Origin: Glomus cerebriforme
Lineage: Eukaryota > Glomeromycota > Glomeromycetes > Glomerales > Glomeraceae
Length of the DNA stretch: 64,000 bases
Reading direction: 5' to 3'
Assembly (NCBI GenBank): GCA_003550305.1
Contig: QKYT01000408.1
Coordinates: 18,469 to 82,468, forward strand
Made by a program: the position numbers and the translations under genes. Under the pieces are notes generated by a model. It did no database searches and was not told where the DNA came from. It saw only the letters and a list, made by a program, of their open reading frames with translations. Of this stretch, positions 14,571 to 26,190 are shown piece after piece. Every line of letters begins with the position of its first letter. Position 1 is the first letter of the stretch.

Positions 14571-15422
14571 ATTTGATAAGTCAGTCCCAAATAAACAAAT
14601 AAAATTTCTTTTCAAGTTTTTACAGTAAGTCCATTGGTTTATATAAGAAAATATTTAGGGGCGCTAATCTTGCAGACGGGACACATACCTTATCTACTTG
14701 CGGTAAGTAGTAACTTTTCACCCCGACTGATTTTAGTAAAAAGGATGATTAAATTATTGGCTGAAACTTTAGAATGAAAATCGTTGATCTGTCAAAAACA
14801 TAATTACGGTCATATGTTGAGATATGTGCAACAAAACAAAAAGCAAGTTGACAGGTAGTTTTTAACCAATTGAAGCTTCACGTTGTAAAATAACATATGG
14901 GTGTAACAACTATTCGAGAGTAATAAGATTCCTTTTTTTCAATCCATCAAATATTTAAAAGATAAATTTCTATCCAATTATACTTCTTTTTCTCGATTCG
15001 TGTAAAGATATGAAATTTTCATTTGAATTTCAAAAGATACCCCATTATCATATGCTATTAAACGTCACATGCTAGTATGCTACATACGTTACATTTACTT
15101 TTAGTAATGATTACTTTATTAATAATTTTTTTTCCCCTTTTTTTCCACTCGGAAAAAGTATATATAATATTACATTCTTTGATAATAAAAATAATAAACC
15201 CATTTTTATATCACCTTTTAAATAGGTACAAACGGTACAAACGAAATTATCTGATCATGTGCTGTGCTGTTAGAATCTGATCATGTGATCATCAGTGTTC
15301 AGTGTTGGACATGACGAAATCGATTCGTCAGGTAATTTTTTTGTTATTTAAATAATTGTTACGTGAGAATTACAAAAAAAAAAAAGGTTTAAAAAATTTA
15401 ATTTCATAATAAAAAGTTTAAA
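14571..15422. promoter_or_regulatory. divergent intergenic region (phosphate transporter / fasciclin)
   Basis: This is the presumed promoter region between divergent genes. It holds a 13-bp direct repeat ATCTGATCATGTG at 15249-15261 and 15275-15287, and an exact 7-bp-arm palindrome TGACGAA..TTCGTCA at 15312-15330 just upstream of the fasciclin gene. No conserved ORF was seen. Confidence 0.35.
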
Positions 15423-16096
15423 ATGAGTGAAAAAAGAAACATTTTTATTTTTATATTTTCATTATTGATTTTAAGTGTCCTTGGTCAATTAATAGCACCA
15501 GAATATTTTTATAAGAGTATGAATAACGATGAAAGAAAAAAATTCACTATGCAAGATAATGAAGAAGTAGTATTTTCTGAGGGACCTTCTACTATAAATG
15601 ATATAATACCAAAAGAAAGGGATTTAACAACTTTCGTAGATGTATTAAGAAAGTTTGCGGATACTGTAAGTAGGAGAATTCAATCATAATTATAATAAAT
15701 ATTATTCTTTTTTTTTTTTAACAAAAACAAACTAAAATAATTTCTTAATTTAAAAAGTCTGATATGATTGCAAATCCAGATGCATCGCTCACTATTTTTG
15801 CACCTACAAATTCAGCTTTTCGTAAATTAACTCGTAAACCAAGTCAAGTTAAGGATCAGTCAGAAGATCCGACAGAAAAATTATATCAATTCGCTTTAGG
15901 ACATATTGTACCTTTAGCTTATTCATCACTTCCAGATGGTAAAGAAATAGATACTTTAAAAAATAACACAAGAATTAAGGTGAAAAGGAATTGGAATGGT
16001 ACTTTCAAATTAAATGGAAGAGTAAACACGATTTCAAGCTTAAAAGCTGTAAATGGATTTATTTATAAGATCGATAGTGTTTTAGAAGAGGAATAA
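15423..16096 (+). CDS. secreted fasciclin (FAS1) domain protein
   Basis: Two exons (15423-15665 and 15758-16096) join in phase 0 to about 193 aa. A signal peptide covers residues 1-23 (IFIFIFSLLILSVLGQ). A single FAS1-like domain follows: TTFVDVLRKFADTSDMI, then LTIFAPTNSAFRKL (the H1-type motif), FALGHIVPL and, at the end, VNGFIYKIDSVL (the H2/YH-like motif region). FAS1 domains mediate adhesion at the cell surface or matrix. There is no second domain and no visible GPI signal, so it is probably soluble or wall-bound. It is about 140 aa over the domain, the normal size. It diverges from the SPX transporter gene. Confidence 0.88.
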
Positions 16097-16661
16097 TTCA
16101 GCGTATCCATTTAAATTTATATTTCAGTCACTAAACATAGTGATAACTGGGGTTTTATGTTAATTTTGAACATGGTGGGGGAGAATATGCAATTCAAAAA
16201 AAAAACGAAAAACTTAGTTAAATAATTTTTGTCATTTATCATATTTATTACCATACATATTACGTATCAGATATAGGAGCGTCATAAATAAATTTATGGT
16301 TGTCTTATAGTAGTTTTATCTTATTATCAACCATATCAATCATGGCAGATAATACGTGTTTAAATATATCAAGTATTAAGTATAGTTATTATAATATGTG
16401 AAGAATTTATAAATAAATACTGATATATCTTTAAATTTCCCAATTGTTAGATTGTATTTATTAGGATAATGTTATATGTGACACAAAGCTTTTCAGTTGA
16501 AAGTTATTAGTTATTGTATACTGTGTATCAAAAATAATAAAAAAAACAAATGGATCATATAACATCATTATGTGTATGCGAAGGCTTAGATGTTATGCTC
16601 CTTTTTTAATGGCTAAAGAAAAAAGAAAAAGAAATATAAGGATTATATGTTAAATATATGA
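16097..16661. other. intergenic, convergent 3' region
   Basis: This separates the fasciclin stop from the proposed last exon of the ankyrin gene. It is AT-rich and probably 3' UTR. No gene was seen. Confidence 0.5.
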
Positions 16662-18118
16662 CTAACTGTTTTCAAAAAAAAAATCTTTAATCAGTTCCAC
16701 CGAATCAACTTCTGACTTATATTTTACACCTTTTTGTTATTCTAATAAAAAAACATAATTAACTTGCCTTATAAAAAAATTATAATATTTCTATTATATC
16801 TTCTCTATGCCATAAAATTGCTTATTTACAAAATAAATATATAATATATTAATTATTAAAATTATCTATATTAAAAAGGAAAAAAAAAATAATAATAACG
16901 TACCAAGATCTTTCGCGGTCTTTCCATGATTATCCTTAGTATCTGTATTAGCGTGACATACATTAATTAAATATTTAACAACATTAACATGACCCTCCTT
17001 AGCAGCATGATGCAATGGAGTAAATTTGTCCCAATTATCTTGTACATTAATATTAGCGCCTTTTTCAACTAATAATTTAATCATTTCATCATTTCCTATA
17101 ATAGCTGCATGATGAATAGCCTCTCTACCAAGTTTATCTTTATGATCAATTTTACAATTATATTCTTCAATTAATTTTTTTACAATTTGTACGTTTCCAC
17201 AAATTACAAAATTATGTAATAAATTTGTTCCTCCATTATCGGTTGAATTTAATAAATATTGTTTGTTTTCCTCATTAGATGCAGATGAAAGTAGTTTAAA
17301 AACTATTTCAGGATGATTACATAGCGCTGCAGTATGAATAGGTAATTTTCCCGATTTGCTTGGTGTTGTTGATAAAGTAGGTGATATATTAAGTAAATAA
17401 ACCACAACATCTAAATGACCTATAAAAAAAAATATAATGAATTAGAAATATAGATTTTTTATTAAAAGGATCCTATTATTGTTCCTTACCTTCTTTTGCA
17501 GCAAGATGAAGACTACTCCAACCATCTTTATTCAAAAAATTCACATTAGCTCCATGTTTAATTAATTCTTTTACTATTTTAAGATTACCTTTCATACCTA
17601 AAAAAAAATAAAATATAATTAATTATACTATTATGCTATCTTTTTTTTTTTAAAAAAAAAAATAAAAAATCACCTTACATGAAATCATTAATGAAGTCCA
17701 ATCACCACGTTTCATACAATCAACATCAACATTTTGTTCACATAAATATTTTACACATTCATAATCATCAATTGCTTCATGAAGTGGTTGCCTACCTATT
17801 TTAACATACCTTTATTCTTTTATTTATGAAAAGAATTAAAAAATTTTTCACGATAAAAAAGCATTTAAACTTTGAGAAAAGATTAATGAATAAAATTTTA
17901 CCGTGTTTATTAATTGCCATTGCATTACCACCCATATCCTCAATCAAGAAAGATAAAATATATCTCTTGTGAGAACGAGCAGCAAAATGTACAAGTGTAT
18001 CACCATGTATATCTGGAGTATTTATTATTTTACGTGCTGCTTCGACGGGAATAGTGGATAAATAGTTACGAAGTGAAGATAGATCTCCTTTCTGTACATA
18101 TTTTATAAGAGAGGACAT
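16662..18118 (-). CDS. ANKRD16: ankyrin-repeat protein, ANKRD16-like
   Basis: Five exons join in frame to about 341 aa: 18118-17902, 17795-17679, 17597-17490, 17419-16904 and 16729-16662. About nine ankyrin repeats fill nearly the whole protein. Clear units include [75 protein letters not shown] and [19 protein letters not shown]. Size, repeat number and the segment [13 protein letters not shown] match the ANKRD16 family. In animals ANKRD16 interacts with alanyl-tRNA synthetase and suppresses mistranslation; the same role in fungi is only an inference. The small last exon is less certain than the rest: if it is wrong, the protein ends near residue 320. Confidence 0.82.
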
Positions 18119-19418
18119 AATTAAAGTGATGAACTACTTCTGCGATGATTTTTTATCAATCATTTTATCACATGATATCTAGATAAGAATGACTCGATAC
18201 TACTTGGCGCACGGTAAATGGAATTGCCAAAGTAGGCATTTATACAATCAAAAATCTTGGCAAATAATGATCGTACGGTATAAATAATGTACTGTATGTA
18301 CAATTAAAAATCATTAAAAATCATTAAAAAAAAGAACAAATGTGGGAATCTGACAAATCTGACATTATTCTTTATCTCATTTTATCTCATTTTCAACAAT
18401 GATCTAAAATCTAACAAAATCTTTGATCTGATATGCCAAAAAATGGCTGTTTTTTGGAGGTTCCAGAATGAAAATCAAAAAGGTACGGTATTTGTTTCAC
18501 TATATTCATACAAGTTCATTTTGTTCACCCTGTAGATTGTACAAATTAATTTAGCAAATAAAAGGTCTATAAAAAGTCGGCAATTTACGAATTGGTTTTC
18601 TTAAATAGTTTGTATCCGAAGTTTTATATTTAAATCGTATAAGAATTGCATTTGTTAAAGATTGTTGTATAAAAATAAACAATAAACAATGAAATGAATG
18701 AAATGGTCGACTTAAGTCTAAATACTAAATACGACAGAATCGTCGGAATTATTACTCAATAAATATGTTGAAATCGGAGAAAATTATTAATTATGAAATT
18801 TATATAAATATATAAATTAATCCTATAAAAAAAAAATTTTTTTTAATAATTTTTTTATTACATGTTACATAATATCGTCTAATTCAATTCAATACAAAGT
18901 TCTAGGTCCATGTTTACTCCTTTTCAAATTTTACTTTTTGAAGTTTAAATTCTTTTCCTCTTCCCCCCTTACTCTAAACCTTTTTCTTAATAGAATTTTT
19001 TAAAAAACCGCGACGGTTGGTGAATGTTTAATTCGCTAATATTTTAGTATTAATTATTAATTTCTACAAAGCAAATTGTCACAATGCTTTGGTAACACCT
19101 TAAAGGGCTTTAATCTTCCAATTGACATACTACATGCCAACGTGAAATTTCCTTTTTCTTTTTTATTAAAAAGGGTTCGAATTATAAAATATACAAATTC
19201 ATTTACAATTTTCGGAACTATTAAAAGTAAAGTCTAAAAAAGGTAACTGAATCATATCAGATTTATTGTTACATAAACAATGATCTACCGCCTCTGTTCT
19301 ATTTTTAAATTTTTAGTTAATTCTTTTAATATAATAACCCTTACTCTTTAATGGAATTTAAAAAATTTTTTTTTTTTTATTTGTTCTTTTTCTCTCTTTT
19401 TTTTTCTAGAGAGAGAAA
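18119..19418. promoter_or_regulatory. divergent intergenic region (ANKRD16-like / flippase)
   Basis: About 1.3 kb between divergent genes, with no conserved ORF. Immediately before the flippase start a pyrimidine-rich run ends in TTTTCTAG directly ahead of AGAGAGAAAATGG, which looks like a splice acceptor, so a 5' UTR intron is likely. Confidence 0.4.
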
Positions 19419-22400
19419 ATGGATATTACAAATTTATCGGAAGATCATCCACAGGTTAACTATAATCATACGTGCAGTCAATCATTACGCCAAGAATCTT
19501 TAAATTCCCAAGATATCCCGGTTATGAAATATCTTGGCAAAAAAAAATCATTCGACAATGAAAATGAAGGTTTCACTATATATATAAATCCAAATAAACA
19601 ACAATCCTTTTCAAAAAATAACCTAGATTCCTTTGTAGATTCTTCGTATGTTAATCAAACTATTAACTTGAAAAATAATGAAAAAGATTTGATGCCTTTA
19701 AATAATCATATAAAAAAAAATTCTTATTCAAAACTGAGAATGTTTTTATGTCACGTGATAAGACGATTAAAGACATTTATCCCATTTTTACGAGGACATT
19801 GTTCTGAAATTTTATGTAGAGAAATTCTTATAATATCAGAACGTAAAGTACCTCTTATAGATTCAAGAACGAATAAACCTTTTATTAATAATTCAATCAC
19901 AACTTCTCGTTATACATTTTATAATTTCCTTCCAAAACAAATTTACGCTCAATTTTCAAGAATTGCTAATGTTTATTTTTTATTTGTTGCGGTTATACAA
20001 ACAATTCCTGGTTGGTCTCCTACTGGTCAATTTACAACTTTAATTCCATTAGCAAGTTTTATGTCAGTATCTATAGCTCATGAAGGATTTGATGATATTC
20101 GAAGACATAAACAAGATAAAGTTGAAAATAATAAGGAATCTTCAGTATTACATGTATACCGTTCAAATGATACTACTTCTCAACGAATTGCTTTATGGAC
20201 AAAAACAAAATGGAAGAATTTACAAGTTGGTGATATTGTTTCAATAAAAGCTCAAGAATGGATTCCTGCAGATTTATTATTGCTTCATTCAAAAGGAGAG
20301 GAAGGAATATGTTATATTGAAACTGCCGCATTAGATGGAGAAACTAACTTAAAACAACGACAAGCATTGAAAGAAACGAATTCATTATTAACTTCACCTG
20401 AGGCTCTTTCCAATTTTTCGGGTATTTTTATTATTATTATTATTATTACTACTATTAATTTTATATATTTATTAACTAATTTATATACATTATATGTAGG
20501 AATTGTCAAAACTGAAAATCCAAATCAAGATTTATATAATTTTGAAGGATCAATTGAATTTGATGGAAAAACGTATCCATTAAATAATGATCAAATCTTA
20601 TTAAGGGGCACAATATTACGTAACACATCCGAGATTTATGGATTGGTCATCTTTACAGGAAAAGAAACAAAATTACGAATGAATGCGACGAAAAATATTC
20701 GTACTAAAGCCCCTAGCATACAACGACGTATGAATCGTGTGGTCATAATAATATTCTTTTTTGTATTAGCTTTGGCGTTGCTTTATACGATTTTAGCTCA
20801 ATATTGGACGGCCAATTTGGCAGGAAAGGCGTTTTATTTAGGAAAACATTTAAAACATAGTTTTGCTTCCACATTTTTCGGTTATATTATTCTTTTTAAC
20901 ACCATGATACCAATATCTTTATATGTTACCATGGAATTTATCAAATTAGCTCAAGTTTATTTTATTAATCATGATTTGGATATGTATCATGAAGAGACTG
21001 ATACACCTGCTGAGGCTCATACTTCTACAATTAATGAGGAATTGGGTCAAGTTAGTTATTTATTTTCTGATAAAACTGGCACTTTAACGGATAATGTTAT
21101 GTTATTTAGAAAATTGAGTGTTGGTGGTAGATCTTTTTTACACGATATAAATGTTCGTAAAATTCAAGTTGATGATTTATTATTAAAAATTCAAAAGCCT
21201 CGAAATCGAGTAAATTCAAGAAATAAATACCCTCTTTCTTCAAATGTATCATCAAAAAGAGCTAATATTATTCATAAACAAACGGGACGTGTTTCAAACG
21301 AGAATGTTGAAGATCAAATCATTCAAGTTGATTCATTAAGCAGAAAAAATTCTGTTGCTAGTACTTTTTCAATGATTGCCCCTCGTTCAACAACAAATAG
21401 TAGATGTAATTCAATGAATTCTCAAAAAGGAATATCAAATCAATCGATACGATCCACGTTTGATTTATTGACTATAATTAAATATCAATATAATACTCCT
21501 TTTGGAGAAAGAGCGAGATTCTTTTTACTCGCCATGGCGCTCTGTCATTCTTGTATTCCTGAAGTAGATTTGGACTCTCAAGAAATTTTTTATCAATCTT
21601 CTTCACCAGATGAATTTGCTATAGTCACTGCAGCAAAAGAATTAGGTTATATTGTTTCAAATCGTTCTATGGGTATAGTATCTCTTCGAATTTTTAATGA
21701 TGGACCTGATGGTTTAGAAACTTCTAATGAAGATAATGTAACTTATGAAGATTATAAGATCTTGAATGTTATTGAATTTTCGAGTAGAAGAAAGAGAATG
21801 TCTATCATTTATCAATTACCTGATGGAAGGATATGTTTATTATGTAAAGGAGCTGATACTGTCATACTTGAAAGGTTAAGACATCCTCAAACAAAAACAA
21901 CAACAAATAAAAAACTTTTCGTTGAAAACACGAATCAAGATCATATGATAGATGTATTTTCAATTAAAGATGATAAGTGGCTTTATCGTAAAACCATTAA
22001 ACATATTCAAGAATTTTCAACAGAAGGTCTTAGAACTTTACTTTATGGACATAAATTTATTGATGATGATGAATATGCTACATGGAATAAATTATATCAA
22101 ACAGCGACCACCTCATTAAATGATAGACAACAAAAACTTGAAGAAGTTGCTGAATTGATTGAACGTGATTTGGAGATTACAGGAGCAACAGCAATTGAGG
22201 ATAAATTACAAAATGGTGTACCTGAAGCGATTGATAAATTACGTAAAGCAGGAATTAAAATTTGGATGTTGACAGGTGATAAACGTGAGACAGCAATTAA
22301 TATTGGATATTCATGTTCTTTGATAAAAGAATATTCAACCACAATTATTGTGGATTCAAATTTTGATTTAAAAAAGTCATTACGAAATTCTTTAAAAAAT

Positions 22401-23765
22401 ATCCACAAAGGCAAATCAAATCATGCGGTGACAATTATAGATGGAGATACTTTAATAATCATTGAACAAGATCCGGAACTTATGGATTTGTTTATGGATT
22501 TAAGCATTTTATGTGAAGCGGTTATTTGCTGTCGTGTAAGCCCATGTCAAAAAGCTCTTGTAGTTCGTAAAGTAAGAGAAAAAATAACTAATGCCGTCAC
22601 ATTAGCGATAGGAGATGGAGCAAATGATATTGCAATGATTCAAGAGGCACATGTTGGAATTGGTATAATGGGTCGAGAAGGATTACAAGCCGCTAGAACG
22701 AGTGATTATTCTATAGCACAATTTCGGTTCTTAACGACATTATTATTTATTCATGGACGATGGTCTTACGTTCGAGTATCAAAATTTGTTCTTGGAACTT
22801 TTTATAAATGTATGTGTTTTTATACTACACAAGGTATATTTCAATTTTTCACAGGATTTTCTGACTCGAGTTTATATGAACATTGGACATTCGCAGCATA
22901 TAATACATTATTTTCATCATTACCTGTAATGGTTATTGGAATGTTTGAAAAAGATTTGAATAAAAAAACGTTGATGGGAGTCCCGGAATTATATCGTACA
23001 ATGGGACAATTAAATTCTGCATTTAATTTAAGAATCTTTTTTTCATGGATGTGTGCAGGATTATATCACGCGTTCATACTTGTTATGATACCATTCTGTT
23101 TACATGAAACTATAGTTAATTTCGAAATAAAGACGGTTGGATCACCAAATATTTATGAATTAGGAATGACCGTATATACATGCGTCGTATTTGTTGTAAC
23201 ATTTAAAATAGCATATTTAGAATGTCATAATTGGACTTTTATTACACATTTAACATCATTTTTAACATTATTTGGATGGTTCTTATTTCAAACCCTTTAT
23301 AATTATTTATATCCTAAAAGCATTAATGGAGTTAGAGGCGTATTTTCAAAAGTCGTAGTTAGTTACGAATATTGGTTAGTCATCATAATAACTGTTAGTT
23401 TAGCTTTGATACCCAATTATTTGTTGAAAATAGTAAAGAGCATGGTATTACCCAATGATGTGGATATTTATCAAATAATTGAAAAAGATAAAAAATCGTT
23501 GGATCAAATTATTGAGGAAGGACAGGAAAACGAAGAAAAGTTTACGGGGAAGAAAAAAGTGGATAATAACAGAATTAATGATGACATTGATGACAAAATA
23601 GGGAATTTGAAAGAAATTGATGTTAAAATTATTGAAAGTGTTGTTTCAGATAATATTAATAACAATAATAATGAATCAAATAATAATGATCAAATTAAAG
23701 AGAATGAAAATATGGAACATCAAGAATCATCATCAATTTCTCAACAAGACATGCGACAAACATGA
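19419..23765 (+). CDS. P4-type ATPase, phospholipid flippase (Dnf/Drs2 family, possibly Dnf3-like)
   Basis: Almost a single exon; removing one in-frame 78-nt intron (20422-20499) gives about 1,422 aa. A roughly 120-aa charged N-tail precedes the P4 core: FSRIANVYFLFVAVIQ (M1), AALDGETNLKQRQ (actuator domain), PISLYVTMEFIKLAQ (M4), SDKTGTLTDN with the phosphorylated Asp, KGADTVILERL (nucleotide binding) and GDGANDIAMIQEAHVGIGI (hinge). Six C-terminal membrane helices and an Asn/Glu-rich tail follow. P4-ATPases with Cdc50 partners move aminophospholipids to the cytosolic leaflet of Golgi and plasma membranes. The segment GWSPTGQFTTLIPL and the REGY-like HEGFDDIRRHKQDK recall the Dnf3 branch; subtype is an inference from memory of the family. 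Confidence 0.93.
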   Translation: MDITNLSEDHPQVNYNHTCSQSLRQESLNSQDIPVMKYLGKKKSFDNENEGFTIYINPNKQQSFSKNNLDSFVDSSYVNQTINLKNNEKDLMPLNNHIKKNSYSKLRMFLCHVIRRLKTFIPFLRGHCSEILCREILIISERKVPLIDSRTNKPFINNSITTSRYTFYNFLPKQIYAQFSRIANVYFLFVAVIQTIPGWSPTGQFTTLIPLASFMSVSIAHEGFDDIRRHKQDKVENNKESSVLHVYRSNDTTSQRIALWTKTKWKNLQVGDIVSIKAQEWIPADLLLLHSKGEEGICYIETAALDGETNLKQRQALKETNSLLTSPEALSNFSGIFIIIIIITTINFIYLLTNLYTLYVGIVKTENPNQDLYNFEGSIEFDGKTYPLNNDQILLRGTILRNTSEIYGLVIFTGKETKLRMNATKNIRTKAPSIQRRMNRVVIIIFFFVLALALLYTILAQYWTANLAGKAFYLGKHLKHSFASTFFGYIILFNTMIPISLYVTMEFIKLAQVYFINHDLDMYHEETDTPAEAHTSTINEELGQVSYLFSDKTGTLTDNVMLFRKLSVGGRSFLHDINVRKIQVDDLLLKIQKPRNRVNSRNKYPLSSNVSSKRANIIHKQTGRVSNENVEDQIIQVDSLSRKNSVASTFSMIAPRSTTNSRCNSMNSQKGISNQSIRSTFDLLTIIKYQYNTPFGERARFFLLAMALCHSCIPEVDLDSQEIFYQSSSPDEFAIVTAAKELGYIVSNRSMGIVSLRIFNDGPDGLETSNEDNVTYEDYKILNVIEFSSRRKRMSIIYQLPDGRICLLCKGADTVILERLRHPQTKTTTNKKLFVENTNQDHMIDVFSIKDDKWLYRKTIKHIQEFSTEGLRTLLYGHKFIDDDEYATWNKLYQTATTSLNDRQQKLEEVAELIERDLEITGATAIEDKLQNGVPEAIDKLRKAGIKIWMLTGDKRETAINIGYSCSLIKEYSTTIIVDSNFDLKKSLRNSLKNIHKGKSNHAVTIIDGDTLIIIEQDPELMDLFMDLSILCEAVICCRVSPCQKALVVRKVREKITNAVTLAIGDGANDIAMIQEAHVGIGIMGREGLQAARTSDYSIAQFRFLTTLLFIHGRWSYVRVSKFVLGTFYKCMCFYTTQGIFQFFTGFSDSSLYEHWTFAAYNTLFSSLPVMVIGMFEKDLNKKTLMGVPELYRTMGQLNSAFNLRIFFSWMCAGLYHAFILVMIPFCLHETIVNFEIKTVGSPNIYELGMTVYTCVVFVVTFKIAYLECHNWTFITHLTSFLTLFGWFLFQTLYNYLYPKSINGVRGVFSKVVVSYEYWLVIIITVSLALIPNYLLKIVKSMVLPNDVDIYQIIEKDKKSLDQIIEEGQENEEKFTGKKKVDNNRINDDIDDKIGNLKEIDVKIIESVVSDNINNNNNESNNNDQIKENENMEHQESSSISQQDMRQT
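20422..20499 (+). other. in-frame 78-nt intron inside the flippase gene
   Basis: GTATTTTTATT at the 5' end and TATATGTAG at the 3' end bracket 78 nt, a multiple of three with no stop codon. If unspliced it inserts 26 hydrophobic residues (Ile/Thr/Leu-rich) in the cytosolic actuator domain between NFSG and IVKTENPN. Splicing restores the conserved P4 sequence, so an intron is far more likely than coding sequence. Confidence 0.8.
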
Positions 23766-24158
23766 GGGATATCCAAAAAAAAAAAAATTTCTTTTTATAA
23801 ATTCAAACAAACCTTTATATGGAGTTTATTTTATTTATTTTTTTTTTTAGATTCTAAAAAAAAAAAAATTTGTAGATAATTTAGATAATTATAGATTTTT
23901 TTAATTTTTTATCTTAATGTATATTATTAATCATTTTTAATTTCATATTTTACATTTTACATTTTTTTTACATGGAATACAGTATTGTAAATAAAAAAAA
24001 TATATAAACGATGTTTTTTGACGTATCAGATTTAAAATTCAAATCACGAATTCATGACCCAACCGATCAACCAATCAAATGCTGGTATAAAACTTATAAA
24101 TACTTCGCATGCTTCATATTTAATTTTCTTTACACAATTTTTTTTTTTAAAAAAATAA

Positions 24159-24595
24159 ATGTCATCAGCTGTGTATGCAAAAAGTTTATTGGTTGGAGGA
24201 TTTATTATCGGATTAGGATATGGATTAATGAAAATTACTACACCAAATACAGAAGAATGGTATGCGGTAAGAAATTAAATAAATTCTTTTAATATTAAAA
24301 TTATTTAATTTTAAAATTTTTCTTGATTTATTATTATTTAAAGAAATTACCACCCGATCTTAAAGAACAAATTAATTCTCCTGAAACTCGTAAAAAGAAC
24401 GAATTAATAATGGAAATATTAAAAAGAACTGCCAAATCCGATAAAACAAGTTAATTATTTAAAATTATTTATTAATATTATTAATTTATTATTATTAAAT
24501 TTTTTTTTCTTTAATTTTATTTAGTATATGATCCTAACCAAATTTTAGATGAGATGAAAAAAGAGGAAGAAATGAAAAAAGAAAAGAAAATTTGA
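24159..24595 (+). CDS. CBP4: CBP4-like cytochrome bc1 complex assembly factor
   Basis: A small gene of three exons (24159-24266, 24344-24449 and 24525-24595) encodes about 94 aa. The N-terminus is a single membrane helix (SLLVGGFIIGLGYGLMKITT), directly followed by PNTEEWYAKLPPDLKEQ, a Lys/Arg/Glu-rich helix (RKKNELIMEILKRTAKSD), then YDPN and a charged end. The order GG-x2-G helix, TTP, LPPDL and the basic helix matches the CBP4 family of mitochondrial inner-membrane proteins needed for cytochrome b and complex III assembly. The introns are about 75 nt. The gene sits 390 bp after the flippase on the same strand and converges with the next gene across about 110 bp. A generic short mitochondrial protein is the alternative. 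Confidence 0.75.
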
Positions 24596-24707
24596 TATTT
24601 AGATTTTTTTAAAAAAAAAAAAATTTAAAAATTTAAATATATTTAATATAAAAATAATAAATAATTTTAACAAAATCTAATCATTAAGGTTTCCCACTTC
24701 CCGTATA

Positions 24708-26190
24708 TTATATCCATCTAACATTAGCAACAATTGAATTAACATTTCTATCAAACCAATCTTTTTCACTAATATTCATTAAAAAATCACTCCTAATTTG
24801 ATTTTTAAAACTATTTCTATATAACCAAAGTATAGGATAAAAAATTATCCAAAGACAAGTTATAAAGCATAGAATTTTTGTCCAAATACTCCTAGCAAAT
24901 TTAGCAAATCCATGATCAGATTCTACGCGTATGATATGATTGCGTAATGGAAAGGTTATACGTAAATTATTACGATAACCTTGTTGTCTTATTACTGTTG
25001 ATATTGCTTTTGTTAATGATTCATAATCCCAAATTACAACCTACGAAAATTTAACGACTATTATTATTTATTTAAAAAAAAAGAGAGGGTTAAATTTAAG
25101 TTTTTACATACCTTTTTCATTTCAATATTTTTTAATCGATTTTCATTTTTAACGTAATCATTTAATAATTCCATAATATCTTTTTGTTGATTATTGTTTG
25201 ATATAGTATGAATTGTACCATTATTTGAAACATATTCAGTTAAATCAAAAGTGAAATTGAAATCTGTTATTTCAACAGTCCTTGATTGATAATGTACTGT
25301 TCTATTACCATCAGAATCTGTACTCGTATAACTTTCATCAATAGTTTCTGTATGATATCCTAAAGAAAGAATTAAGATTAAAAAATTTAACAACATTATT
25401 AAAGAAAAATCATTTACATATATATATAAGTACCATGAATTTTAATAGCCATTTCAGGTTTATCATTATGTTCCATAAAAAATCTTAATAAAGATTCAGG
25501 TTCATTATTTAATTTAGGATCATGGCTTGTGACACCATTGATGTTTCTTTTGTAAGTAGCATCAGATAAAGAATATTCAGGTGGAGAAGGAGTAATTCCA
25601 TTATTTTCGCCGTAAATTTCGGGAATTGATCTTTCATTAGAAGTAGGTAAATTAGATAAAGGTAAACCTGAAGAAGATGGACCGCCTAAATTTTGAATTT
25701 CTTCTTCTGGATTTGGATCATTTTTAATTTTTCCGCTATTAGAAGTGGTGCTATTATTACTTTCTTCTACGTAATTAGAATCTACAAGTAGTAGTAATTC
25801 AGAATTAGAAAGTAAAGGTTGAGATTCATCAGGAATTACAATTTGATTTAATGGATGATGAACTACAGTAGGTCGAGCTAAAGGTGTTATATTAACAGTA
25901 GAAGGATCTAAAGATTGTTGAATAGCTTCCTCATAACTTGGAGGTTGAGTATGATTATTTTGAGTATTATTATTACTTGGTTGTCCAAATGAATTATTAT
26001 TGGTATTTGATAAATCTATATTATTTATACTATTATATGTACTTCCTTCAATATTATTTCTGTTATAATAAGATGAAGGATTAAATATTTGTGACCATGA
26101 TAATACTGAATAACTTCTTTGTTGTCTTCGAGCATCTGCTGCCGTAAATATAAATTCATAATCAGAATTATTATTATTATTATTTGCCAT
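24708..26190 (-). CDS. uncharacterised fungal membrane protein with PPxY motifs (paralog A)
   Basis: Three exons join in frame to about 445 aa: 26190-25434, 25359-25112 and 25040-24708. The N-terminal half is low complexity (Asn/Ser/Pro) and holds two PY motifs, QPPSYEEAIQQSL and SPPEYSLSD, the type bound by WW domains of Nedd4/Rsp5 ubiquitin ligases. A conserved core follows: HDPKLNNEPESLLRFFMEHN and KPEMAIKIHG, then HTET..VEITDFNFTFDLTEY, then VVIWDYESLTKAISTVI. Near the C-terminus is a hydrophobic hairpin (ILCFITCLWIIFYPILWLY) and then NISEKDWFDRNV. I recognise this as a widespread but unnamed fungal family and assign no function; a role as a ubiquitin-ligase adaptor is inferred only from the PY motifs. 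It pairs head to head with the paralog at 27302-28640. Confidence 0.78.
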
